Positions 19,801-27,435 of a stretch of 64,000 nucleotides of DNA are shown here, in pieces. Made by a program: the position numbers and the translations under genes. The notes below the pieces were generated by a model. That model had not been told where the DNA came from. It did no database searches and saw only the letters and a list, made by a program, of their open reading frames with translations. Source of the stretch: Pedobacter jejuensis (GTDB lineage: Bacteria > Bacteroidota > Bacteroidia > Sphingobacteriales > Sphingobacteriaceae); assembly GCF_003725795.1 (NCBI RefSeq), contig NZ_RBEE01000023.1, forward strand, positions 496,001-560,000. Reading direction: 5' to 3'. How positions within the stretch are numbered: the first letter of the stretch is position 1; every line of letters starts with the position of its first letter.

Positions 19801-19980
19801 TTATTTTCCAGAGTTTTTCTTGTCAGTTACTTCTGCACGGATTTCTTGTGCTAAAACTTTAAGATCTTGCATTGCTTTACGCACACGTGTACCAGCAGCT
19901 GCATTGCCAGCATTATAAAATTTTTCTACATCTGCTTCAATCGCAGCAACAGCAGCTTTAACTTTTGAGAATTTTTCCAT
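19801..19980 (-). CDS. Histone H1-like small protein
   Basis: A 59-aa gene starting MEKFSKVKAAVAAIEADVEK and ending KKNSGK. The central AGTRVRKAMQDLKVLAQEIR is the hallmark of the small Bacteroidota histone H1-like (Hc1-type) proteins. It is rich in Ala and Lys and predicted wholly helical. The homologues are assumed to bind DNA or act in nucleoid organisation, and a direct role has not been established here. It stands alone with its own terminator. Confidence 0.88.
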   Translation of the reverse strand: MEKFSKVKAAVAAIEADVEKFYNAGNAAAGTRVRKAMQDLKVLAQEIRAEVTDKKNSGK

Positions 19981-20152
19981 CGCTAATTGATGTTTTTAAG
20001 GTTTAAAAAATTTATTTTTTCAATAATACATATTTAAGGCGAATTAACAACAGAAACCAATTATTTATTTAAAAGAAGTTTTGCACATTTTTAATGTATC
20101 AACATGCCCCTAGCAGTATCATAATAGTATTTTTTGTTAAATGCAGTGTCAA

Positions 20153-20737
20153 TTAGCTAAGCTGTTTTGATAATTTAATCAGATTACCAAAGGTTTCATT
20201 CGCACTTTTAATGCAAGTGTCAAAATCAGCTTCTCCAACTTCCTCATTTAATATTTGTACAAAATTTTTCCATTTTGAGCCAAGTTCATCGCCATAAACG
20301 CCATAATAATTCAAACCACCATCTATATTACTAAAATTAGGGTTTGCCAAAATATGCCTTTTTATTACGTTTCCGCCCAATGTAGCCCCTTCAAGCACAT
20401 ACAAGGCACCCAGAGCTGATGCATTACTTTGCTCTGGTGTGTAAAAATCAAAATTAGGTTTGGGTAATAGCTTTTCATCAATATGCCAATATTCAATATC
20501 CTTTTCAAGGGCATTTAACTTAGTTGGAGCGGTAAAGCCTAGTCTTAATGCTAGGTTTTCATCTAACATGTTAATTAGTGTATGCTCTAATTTTTGATGA
20601 ATGATGAAGTTAATAGTAAGTAATTTTTTATAGTCGTTTATGCTTAAATTATTGTTCATAATTTCATTCACAAACATCAGAGATTCGAGTTCTTTATGGT
20701 TCTGGGCAGTTTCTGTTCTTAAAATATTGGCAATCAT
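20153..20737 (-). CDS. bphO: Biliverdin-producing heme oxygenase (BphO-like)
   Basis: A 194-aa helical protein of heme oxygenase length. The proximal heme ligand is probably H14 in TETAQNHKELES, and the conserved distal helix is seen as SALGALYVLEGATLGGNVI with the flexible Gly-rich segment. It opens heme to biliverdin IXalpha, the chromophore of bacteriophytochromes. The phytochrome gene lies two genes upstream on the same strand, which supports the assignment. A terminator at 20774-20803 separates it from the response regulator, so it may have its own promoter or depend on read-through. Confidence 0.9.
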   Translation of the reverse strand: MIANILRTETAQNHKELESLMFVNEIMNNNLSINDYKKLLTINFIIHQKLEHTLINMLDENLALRLGFTAPTKLNALEKDIEYWHIDEKLLPKPNFDFYTPEQSNASALGALYVLEGATLGGNVIKRHILANPNFSNIDGGLNYYGVYGDELGSKWKNFVQILNEEVGEADFDTCIKSANETFGNLIKLSKQLS

Positions 20738-20773
20738 TAATTATTTTTTTAAAGATAAAATCGGTTTAAAAAC

Positions 20774-20803
20774 AAAAGATTCGGGTTTAGCCCGAATCTT
20801 TTT
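20774..20803 (-). terminator. Intrinsic terminator between response regulator and bphO
   Basis: The perfect stem AAAGATTCGGG / CCCGAATCTTT has a 5-nt loop, with TTTTGTTTTT following on the minus strand. Confidence 0.85.
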
Positions 20804-20819
20804 AAAATTATAATAAAAA

Positions 20820-21239
20820 CTAGTTTAACCTTAAATGCTGATTAAACCAGAAATCGTGTACAGAGTGAACACACTTAACTAAATTATCATAACCATCTGG
20901 TTTTGTTAAATATGCATTTGCTCCAAATTCCATACATGCTTTCACATCATCTGGATTATCTGAAGTAGAAAATAATATTACTGGTGTTGAACGTAAAAAT
21001 GGAATATCTCTAATGATTTTAAGCAAATCAATACCCGATAAACCTGGTAAATTTAAATCAAGTAAAATAAGTTTTGGCTTAATTTTACTTTCCTCAAAAC
21101 TTTGAAGCCTACGCAATGCTTCTGTTCCATCTTCAACAATCGTTAAATTTAAAGAATCTTTAACTTCGCTTACTGCGGTTTGCATAAAGAACGCATAGTC
21201 CGTATCATCTTCAACATAAAATATATCCGGTGTTTTCAT
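20820..21239 (-). CDS. Single-domain response regulator partnered with the phytochrome
   Basis: Read from the ATG at 21239 (MKTPDIFYVEDDTDYAFF, 139 aa), one base after the phytochrome stop; the longer frame overlapping the kinase gene is less likely. It is a bare receiver domain: acidic pair EDD near residue 10, phospho-acceptor Asp in LILLDLNLPGLSG, Thr/Ser in VILFSTSDN and Lys in AYLTKPDGYDNL. The 1-nt spacing suggests translational coupling, as in Cph1/Rcp1-type pairs. Without an output domain it probably acts by protein contact. Confidence 0.93.
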   Translation of the reverse strand: MKTPDIFYVEDDTDYAFFMQTAVSEVKDSLNLTIVEDGTEALRRLQSFEESKIKPKLILLDLNLPGLSGIDLLKIIRDIPFLRSTPVILFSTSDNPDDVKACMEFGANAYLTKPDGYDNLVKCVHSVHDFWFNQHLRLN

Positions 21240-21240
21240 T

Positions 21241-23451
21241 TTATCTGTATTTAAGAGCGACATAAAACTTTGAGCCTGAATTTAATTTGCTTTCAAACCA
21301 AACCCTTCCATTGTGTCTTTCTACAATTCTTTTAACAATTGCAAGCCCCACTCCCGTCCCGTCAATGTCTTTAACATTATCCATCCATTTAAACAGCTCA
21401 AAAACTCTGTCATAATATCGGTTATCAATTCCTATACCATTATCACAAATTGCATAAATTATCTCATTATTATCAATATACGAGGAAATTTCAATCTTTG
21501 GTTTTTCTACCATTGATGAATATTTAACCGCATTGCTAATTAAATTCGTAAATACTTGTGCAATCATAGTTTTATCACCCTTTAAATCATGCAATTGCCC
21601 TAAAATAAGTTCGGCATTGTCTGCTTTAAAAGCCGTCCATACTTCAGTAACAATATCATTAATGATTTCAGGCATATTTACCTTTTCAAAAACTATTTCA
21701 GAGCGCCCAACTCTTGCCAAATGCAGTATTTCTTTTATAAGCAAATTCATTTTATCGGCTCCCAAAATAATTCTTTGAATCATTTTTAAACCGTTGCCAT
21801 CAATACTTTTATTTTTAAGCAATAATTCTGCATAGGTTTTTATTGATGTTAAGGGAGTTCTTAAATCATGCGAAACCGTGTAACTGAACGTATCAAGCTC
21901 ATCATAAGCCGCTTGAAGTTTATCATTTAACAATCTAATTTCACTTGCTTTTTTATTTATCTCCGTAATAATGATTTCACGAATTCTTAGTACAGAGGTA
22001 ATTTCTTCAGGGTACCATTTCTCTGAAGTTTTTTTTACCACTTGCGACCAAGTTTCGAATGATTTTCTTGGTGATAAGCTCATCAAACCTTCTTCAAAAG
22101 TTACTGGCTTCTCTGGGTTGCCTGCCCAATTTACAGTTGTAAGTTGTTCAGGTTTAAACCAAATAATAATTTCTTCGAAATCTTTACTTATAGCGCAAGA
22201 CAATATGCCTGCAGCAATTTCTTTATACTTTTTTCCAGGAGGAAATATTTCTGATAATCGATGTGTGTAATAAATAGATTCATCGCTATTTGTTTTTAGC
22301 CATGAAGCCAGCTCCCAAATATCTTCTTCCAATGGAACATCGCCAAGTGTTTTTAAATTGTTTTCAAATATCACTGCAACTCCCGTAGCTTTTGTGATAT
22401 CTAAAATGGTGCGTTGATGATTGACTAGCGCATCTACCAGATATTTATCTCTATTTAAATGTCCACTGATAATTGCAACGGCATCTTTAAATTGTTCTAC
22501 AACTTCAGCATCTTCTTCCGCCTGGCGATATTCTAATGCCGATGAAAGAATTTGTCCAATTAGCTTCGAGCCTTCACGAGCTTTGTAATCAATAAATTTC
22601 GGACTATAATTATGGCAAGCGATAAGTCCCCATAATTCATCACCAACAACTAAAGAAATACTAAAGCTAGAGTAAACACCCATATTTTTTAAATATTGAA
22701 TGTGAATTGGCGAAACCGCTCTCAAACAGCCATTTGTTAAATCTAACGGTGTATTTTCTATATAAGTTACAATCGGAGAATCTTCTGTATTAACATCAGC
22801 AATTAATCTTGTTAAATTTAATTTATAAAGTTCTCTTGCTTGCTTTGGGATATCACTAGCTGGATAATGCAAACCAAAAAAAGATTCGAGTTCATCTTCT
22901 TTCTCTTCAGCTACAACTTCTCCATGGCCATCATCCAGAAATTTATAAACCATTATTCGATCGAAACCGATAAGTTTTTTAACTTCTACTGCAGCACCCT
23001 TTAATAAATCTAAAACACTTTTGCCTTGCAGCATCGATGATGCAGAGCGACCAATGGAACTTTGAATATCATACTGTAAGGTTACAGGTTCAAACTCTAG
23101 CAACCAATTTTGGTTTGATACTGAAATGATTAAATAAAATGGCTTTGAATTTATCGTTAAAGGATATGGAGTGATGGCATCGAAACTCTCTTTAATGATA
23201 CCTAACCTCAACAAATCTTCTATTTTAAAATCAGAATCTTGTTGCAAGGTAAATTGGTTTAGCGAAGCTAACGGCTTATCGAGCAACTGATTAGCGGTTA
23301 CATCCAGAAACTTAGAAACATTTTCGCTGACGTAAGTAATATTCAAATCAGTTTTATCTACAGCGATTAAAAATCCATGAGATTGTATCTTACCAGGAAT
23401 ATGTATAGGCTCTTTATCGCAGTTGGTTAAGTCAACAGAAAAATTGTTCAT
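21241..23451 (-). CDS. bphP: Bacteriophytochrome histidine kinase
   Basis: A 736-aa soluble photoreceptor. The N-terminal PAS domain carries Cys11 in DLTNCDKEPIHIPGKIQSHG, the usual biliverdin attachment site of bacteriophytochromes. The GAF domain (about 140-310) has FGLHYPASDIPKQARELY and the PHY domain follows (about 320-490). The kinase has H528 in FSYTVSHDLRTPLTSI and ATP-binding boxes NLISNAVKYS, DNGIGID and GTGVGLAIVKRI. It should switch between red and far-red forms and phosphorylate the receiver gene that follows by one base. bphO, further downstream, supplies biliverdin. Confidence 0.96.
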   Translation of the reverse strand: MNNFSVDLTNCDKEPIHIPGKIQSHGFLIAVDKTDLNITYVSENVSKFLDVTANQLLDKPLASLNQFTLQQDSDFKIEDLLRLGIIKESFDAITPYPLTINSKPFYLIISVSNQNWLLEFEPVTLQYDIQSSIGRSASSMLQGKSVLDLLKGAAVEVKKLIGFDRIMVYKFLDDGHGEVVAEEKEDELESFFGLHYPASDIPKQARELYKLNLTRLIADVNTEDSPIVTYIENTPLDLTNGCLRAVSPIHIQYLKNMGVYSSFSISLVVGDELWGLIACHNYSPKFIDYKAREGSKLIGQILSSALEYRQAEEDAEVVEQFKDAVAIISGHLNRDKYLVDALVNHQRTILDITKATGVAVIFENNLKTLGDVPLEEDIWELASWLKTNSDESIYYTHRLSEIFPPGKKYKEIAAGILSCAISKDFEEIIIWFKPEQLTTVNWAGNPEKPVTFEEGLMSLSPRKSFETWSQVVKKTSEKWYPEEITSVLRIREIIITEINKKASEIRLLNDKLQAAYDELDTFSYTVSHDLRTPLTSIKTYAELLLKNKSIDGNGLKMIQRIILGADKMNLLIKEILHLARVGRSEIVFEKVNMPEIINDIVTEVWTAFKADNAELILGQLHDLKGDKTMIAQVFTNLISNAVKYSSMVEKPKIEISSYIDNNEIIYAICDNGIGIDNRYYDRVFELFKWMDNVKDIDGTGVGLAIVKRIVERHNGRVWFESKLNSGSKFYVALKYR

Positions 23452-23536
23452 AAGGAAATCTTCCTACAAAACTATCAGATTTTTCGAATAATAGCATTAA
23501 AAGCTTTTTAGAAATGTCCTTATTTAATATATAAAG

Positions 23537-23566
23537 TTTTCAGAATTATTTTTTATTATATATTTG
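23537..23566 (+). promoter_or_regulatory. Bacteroidota-type promoter for the response regulator
   Basis: A perfect -7 box TATATTTG lies at 23559-23566, with a weak T-rich -33 box (TTTT, 23537-23540) 18 nt upstream. The predicted start of transcription is only about 15-20 nt before the TTG start codon. Confidence 0.5.
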
Positions 23567-23588
23567 TTGAAATTTTAAAATTATCCCG

Positions 23589-23963
23589 TTGGCGAAAAAG
23601 AACATTTTGGTTGTTGAAGATAACCATGCAATTTTAGATGTTATAACACTTATTTTAGAAAGCGAAGCATTTAATGTGGCAGGATTAAACAATGGTGCCG
23701 GTTTTATAGAGCATGTTAAAGAATTTGAACCGGCTGTAATTATAATGGATATCATGCTTCCTGATTTCGATGGTCGAGTTTTATTGAAAGAATTAAAACT
23801 AGATCCACTTACTAAACACATTCCGGTTTTAATGATATCTGCCAGGTATAATTCGTCAAATTATAAGCTTGATGATGTTGCTGCTGATGATTTTATGGCA
23901 AAACCATTTAATATTGATGAATTGATGGATAAAATTTATGCGCTTTTGAGAAAATCTGCTTAA
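23589..23963 (+). CDS. Single-domain response regulator (TTG start)
   Basis: A 124-aa receiver domain, MAKKNILVVEDNHAILDV, with phospho-Asp in AVIIMDIMLPDFDG, the Ser of VLMISARYNSS and Lys in DFMAKPFNIDEL. No ATG fits: the first residue is coded TTG at 23589 and GCG AAA AAG follows in frame. It has no output domain. It is divergent from the phytochrome gene (138 bp apart), so it may share light-related regulation, although this is only positional. Confidence 0.88.
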   Translation: MAKKNILVVEDNHAILDVITLILESEAFNVAGLNNGAGFIEHVKEFEPAVIIMDIMLPDFDGRVLLKELKLDPLTKHIPVLMISARYNSSNYKLDDVAADDFMAKPFNIDELMDKIYALLRKSA

Positions 23964-23966
23964 TTA

Positions 23967-24773
23967 TTATTCAGTCATTCCGGGTAGCTTAATTCCACTT
24001 TCTTTTAAATTTTTCATTAACTCTTTTTGAAAGTTGAGTTTTGTTTCCATAAAACCTTTTGCTCTTACCCAAACATTTAACAAAACTTTATAGCCACTAT
24101 CATCTAATACCGATACACCGATTTGCCGCTCGGGCGATTTTAGGCAAGCTTTAAAATCATCAACCGTTTTATTAAAAACTTCAGCTACTTGGTTGTAATC
24201 TATACCGTAGCTAAACTTAATTTCTATATCTAGCCTACGGCTACCCTGCCTGCTTACATTGATAATAATTTCATTGGATAATTTACCATTTGGTATAACA
24301 ACCGTTCGGTTATCGAATGTGGTAACTATAGTATAAAATATTTGAATAGAACTTACTATTCCTTCTTGTCCCTGTGCAATAATATTATCGCCTACAACAA
24401 AAGGTTTAAGTAGCAAAATAAGTACACCACTAGCAAAATTTTGTAGTGTTCCAGATAAAGCCAAGCCTGCTGCCACGCCAATTCCACCAACTAAAACAGT
24501 TAAAAATGTTAGTTGTATGCCAACAATTTGCATCACCGTAATAATCAATAGTGTTCTTAGGGTAATCAGAATTAAACTTGTTAAAAATGGCCTAAGAGAT
24601 GGATTCACATCATTACGATGCATGCCATTTTTAAACCACCTGCTAAGCAATCTAATAACCCATAAGCCAATAAAAAGAATTAAAATACCAGCAACAATTG
24701 AAGGTGTTTTGGCAATAACCCAATTATACATTTTGGAGTAAAACTGGTTAATCAGGTCAGCATCAAGCTTCAT
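23967..24773 (-). CDS. Small-conductance mechanosensitive channel (MscS family)
   Basis: A 268-aa protein with the short MscS layout of three N-terminal membrane segments (IVAGILILFIGLWVIRLLSRW, LILITLRTLLIITVMQIVG, and the pore helix region TVLVGGIGVAAGLALSGTLQNFASGVLILLLKPF). The Gly/Ala-rich pore helix and the following beta domain (DNIIAQGQEGIVSSIQIFYTIVTTFDNRTVVIPNGKLSNEII) are diagnostic. It opens on membrane tension to release osmolytes. It is convergent with the response regulator, and a small Lys-rich gene lies just upstream. Confidence 0.95.
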   Translation of the reverse strand: MKLDADLINQFYSKMYNWVIAKTPSIVAGILILFIGLWVIRLLSRWFKNGMHRNDVNPSLRPFLTSLILITLRTLLIITVMQIVGIQLTFLTVLVGGIGVAAGLALSGTLQNFASGVLILLLKPFVVGDNIIAQGQEGIVSSIQIFYTIVTTFDNRTVVIPNGKLSNEIIINVSRQGSRRLDIEIKFSYGIDYNQVAEVFNKTVDDFKACLKSPERQIGVSVLDDSGYKVLLNVWVRAKGFMETKLNFQKELMKNLKESGIKLPGMTE

Positions 24774-24787
24774 AGTGTTTTAAAATA

Positions 24788-24940
24788 TTATGGTTTGCTA
24801 TGCTTAACTGAATCATCTTTTTTAACCTTGACTTTTTTTGCTTCACTTGCCGATGTTAATTTTTCTTTAGTGCCTTTAGCTTCTGCACTTTTTGGTGCTG
24901 TAGCTTTGCTACTTTCTGCCGTTGTTTTAGAATTTTTCAT
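24788..24940 (-). CDS. Small Lys/Ala/Ser-rich protein
   Basis: A 50-codon frame from ATG 24940 to TAA 24788, just upstream of mscS on the same strand. The product MKNSKTTAESSKATAPKSA... is almost entirely Lys, Ala, Ser, Thr, Glu, with no hydrophobic core, and ends KHSKP. It is probably disordered and basic. I do not recognise a family; similar low-complexity small proteins in this phylum are sometimes abundant and DNA- or RNA-associated, which is inference. The frame is short, so coding status is uncertain. Confidence 0.5.
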   Translation of the reverse strand: MKNSKTTAESSKATAPKSAEAKGTKEKLTSASEAKKVKVKKDDSVKHSKP

Positions 24941-25341
24941 ATTGTTTAGTTTAATTAAGTATTAATCATGCCTTTGCATTATTTATCTGCTCTGGCTAAA
25001 AACCTTTAGAACTTCCTGGCGATGCAAATGTAAAAATATCTGCAAACCCTCCTTCATTTTTTTACTGCTATCTATTGTAATTCATTGCGTTCTACTAGAA
25101 TTTTTTAACCTGTTATATTGCTTGATTAAATTGTCATTTACGTTAAAATATTAATGGTTTCTAATTTAGAACACTATAAAAGCGAAAGATGTTTCGTAAT
25201 AAAAATCTTTATGCATTACCAATTATACGTTTTGATTTAATTCTCCTCTACAGTTATAATTCTAAGAAGTTGTAAATCATCAAAAACAGTACGATGGGAA
25301 AGATGTTATAACTCAATACTTTAAATAAGAAAACTGATATT
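24941..25341. other. Intergenic region without recognised features
   Basis: This is AT-rich sequence between the divergent small gene and the esterase lipoprotein. I see no gene, RNA motif or strong hairpin; it must contain the two outward promoters. Confidence 0.4.
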
Positions 25342-26460
25342 ATGAAAAACAGGTTACTAAAAATCTCTACTGCATTGTGTGTTGTTGCGATAAGCATCTC
25401 TGCATGCAATAGTGGAACAAAATCTACTACAGCTGGTGATTCTACATCAATGGATTCGACTGCTTCGGCTTCATTAAAACCAGCAGGACCAGCACCTGAA
25501 TGGGGTAAAACTATTAAGCCTGAGATGCAATCCGTTATCGAGAAATTGGTTAGCTATGGCGATAAACCTTTAGAAACTTTAAATGCTGTTGATGCCCGAA
25601 GAAATCATACGCCAACTGATGCAGTAATGGATTTAGTTGCAGCAAATAACATCAGTGTTCCTGCTCCAATGGTTGATACAATAGGACAAGATATAGATGT
25701 TGCAGGTGGGAAAATACATTTAAGAATTTACACACCAAAATCGGGTAAAGGTCCGTTCCCGTTAATTGTATATTACCATGGTGGTGGTTTTGTAATTGCT
25801 AATCTGGATGTTTATAATGCTTCTGCACAAGGCTTAGCAGAACAAGTTGGTGCAGTTGTAGTTTCTGTTGCTTATAGATTGGCTCCCGAAAACAAATTCC
25901 CAACGGCACATAATGATGCTTTTGCAGCGTATGAGTGGGCAGTAAAAAATGCTGTAAGTTTAAAAGCTGACCCAGCAAAAATTGCTGTTGTAGGCGAAAG
26001 CGCCGGAGGAAATTTAGCCGCGAACGTATCTATCATGGCAAGAGATAAAAATATTATGGTTCCTGTTCATCAGGTTTTAGTTTACCCTATTGCGCAGGCA
26101 AATATGGATACCGAATCGTACAAAATGTATGCTGACGCAAAACCTTTAAATAAAGCAATGATGACCTGGTTCACTGAAAAATACTTAACCACTATGGTTG
26201 AGGCACAAAACCCAAAAATATCATTGGTTAATGCCAAATTAAAAGGCTTGCCTTCAACAACGATTATCACAGCAGAAATAGACCCACTTCATGATGATGG
26301 CGTTATGCTTGCAAACAAGCTATCGGAGGCTGGTGTAAAAGTTAGCAGTAGAAATTACGAAGGTGTAACCCACGAATTTTTTGGTATGGCTATTTTAGTT
26401 CCTGAAGCCAAGGCTGCACAGGCTTATGCTGCTGACCAATTAAAGGCGGCATTTAAATAA
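25342..26460 (+). CDS. Alpha/beta hydrolase lipoprotein (hormone-sensitive lipase-like esterase)
   Basis: A 372-aa exported esterase. The signal MKNRLLKISTALCVVAISISAC has a lipobox ISAC, followed by a Ser/Thr-rich linker. The oxyanion motif YYHGGGFV and nucleophile motif VGESAGGNLA identify the HSL (family IV) group; the acid is in ITAEIDPLHDDG and the His is in YEGVTHEFFGM. It should hydrolyse short-chain or aromatic esters at the outer membrane or periplasm. It is a single gene ending at a strong terminator. Confidence 0.92.
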   Translation: MKNRLLKISTALCVVAISISACNSGTKSTTAGDSTSMDSTASASLKPAGPAPEWGKTIKPEMQSVIEKLVSYGDKPLETLNAVDARRNHTPTDAVMDLVAANNISVPAPMVDTIGQDIDVAGGKIHLRIYTPKSGKGPFPLIVYYHGGGFVIANLDVYNASAQGLAEQVGAVVVSVAYRLAPENKFPTAHNDAFAAYEWAVKNAVSLKADPAKIAVVGESAGGNLAANVSIMARDKNIMVPVHQVLVYPIAQANMDTESYKMYADAKPLNKAMMTWFTEKYLTTMVEAQNPKISLVNAKLKGLPSTTIITAEIDPLHDDGVMLANKLSEAGVKVSSRNYEGVTHEFFGMAILVPEAKAAQAYAADQLKAAFK

Positions 26461-26477
26461 TATAAATTCAATACAAT

Positions 26478-26520
26478 AAAGGGGAAGTGCGGTAATGCCT
26501 TCCCCTTTTGCTTTTTTTAA
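26478..26520. terminator. Intrinsic terminator between esterase and ku
   Basis: The stem AAAGGGGAAG / CTTCCCCTTT is followed by TTGCTTTTTTT on the plus strand. The two flanking genes are convergent here. Confidence 0.85.
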
Positions 26521-26528
26521 ATTTCTTA

Positions 26529-27299
26529 TTATGCTCCTTTTTTCGAACCCAAACTTTGCATTAATTGATCGTATAAATCATCACTTGTTGCTTTTTGTGG
26601 TTTCATCTTCTTAACTGTAGCACGTTTACCTTTCGATTTAGCTTTGATAATTTTTAATAATTCATTACTATACTCATCTTTAAAAGCACTTAAATCAAAT
26701 TTGGAGCTGTATTGTTTTATCAGGGCTAATCCAACATCCATTTCCTTCTTAGAAATGGTAACATCATCAACTTTAGTAATCTCCGATAGGCTTCTAATTT
26801 CTTGCTGAAAGCGAATTTTAGTAACCACAATTACGCCATCCATTGGATGAATGACACATAAATTCTCTGTATTTCTTAATACAAACCTTGCCACACCTGC
26901 CTTTGCAGATTTTTCTAATGCTTTTAATAATAATGCATAAGCCTTTTTTCCTTGCTTTTCTGGCTCAGTATAATAAGATGTTTCGTAGTAAACAGGATTG
27001 ATTTCCTTAATATCAACGAAATTCTCTAATTCGATAATTTTAGTTTTCTCGGGAGATGCCTCTTCAAAATCGTGTTTATCAAGAATTACATATTTATCTT
27101 TTAGAAAATAACCCTTAACAATTTTATCAAATGGAACTTCTTTATGGCTATTTTCGTTAACCCTCAAAAATTTAATTTTGGCATGGTCACGCTCGTCAAG
27201 CATATCTAAATCAAGGTTGCTATTTTGCACCCCGGAAAACAACTTAACGGGAATATTTACCAAACCAAACCCAATTGAACCTTTCCATATTGATCTCAT
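26529..27299 (-). CDS. ku: Non-homologous end joining protein Ku
   Basis: A 256-aa bacterial Ku. The start MRSIWKGSIGFGLVNIPVKLFSG is the family's invariant beginning, and the core ring segment continues through PVYYETSYYTEPEKQGKKAYALLLKAL and GVARFVLRNTENLCVI. The C-terminal tail is Lys-rich (KAKSKGKRATVKKMKPQK), the usual DNA-threading extension. It forms homodimers on DNA ends and recruits LigD, which is not encoded in this window. It is divergent from the glycosyltransferase gene. Confidence 0.97.
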   Translation of the reverse strand: MRSIWKGSIGFGLVNIPVKLFSGVQNSNLDLDMLDERDHAKIKFLRVNENSHKEVPFDKIVKGYFLKDKYVILDKHDFEEASPEKTKIIELENFVDIKEINPVYYETSYYTEPEKQGKKAYALLLKALEKSAKAGVARFVLRNTENLCVIHPMDGVIVVTKIRFQQEIRSLSEITKVDDVTISKKEMDVGLALIKQYSSKFDLSAFKDEYSNELLKIIKAKSKGKRATVKKMKPQKATSDDLYDQLMQSLGSKKGA

Positions 27300-27435
27300 A
27301 TCTATTTTTTTTAAACTTACTTATTAACAAGGCATTAAATAATATTGTTTTGCCTTTAATAAAGCGTAAATTGAGGCAATCTCAAACTATTTAGATAATT
27401 AAATGTTATTTAAGTATCTAATCCCTATAAGTCCT

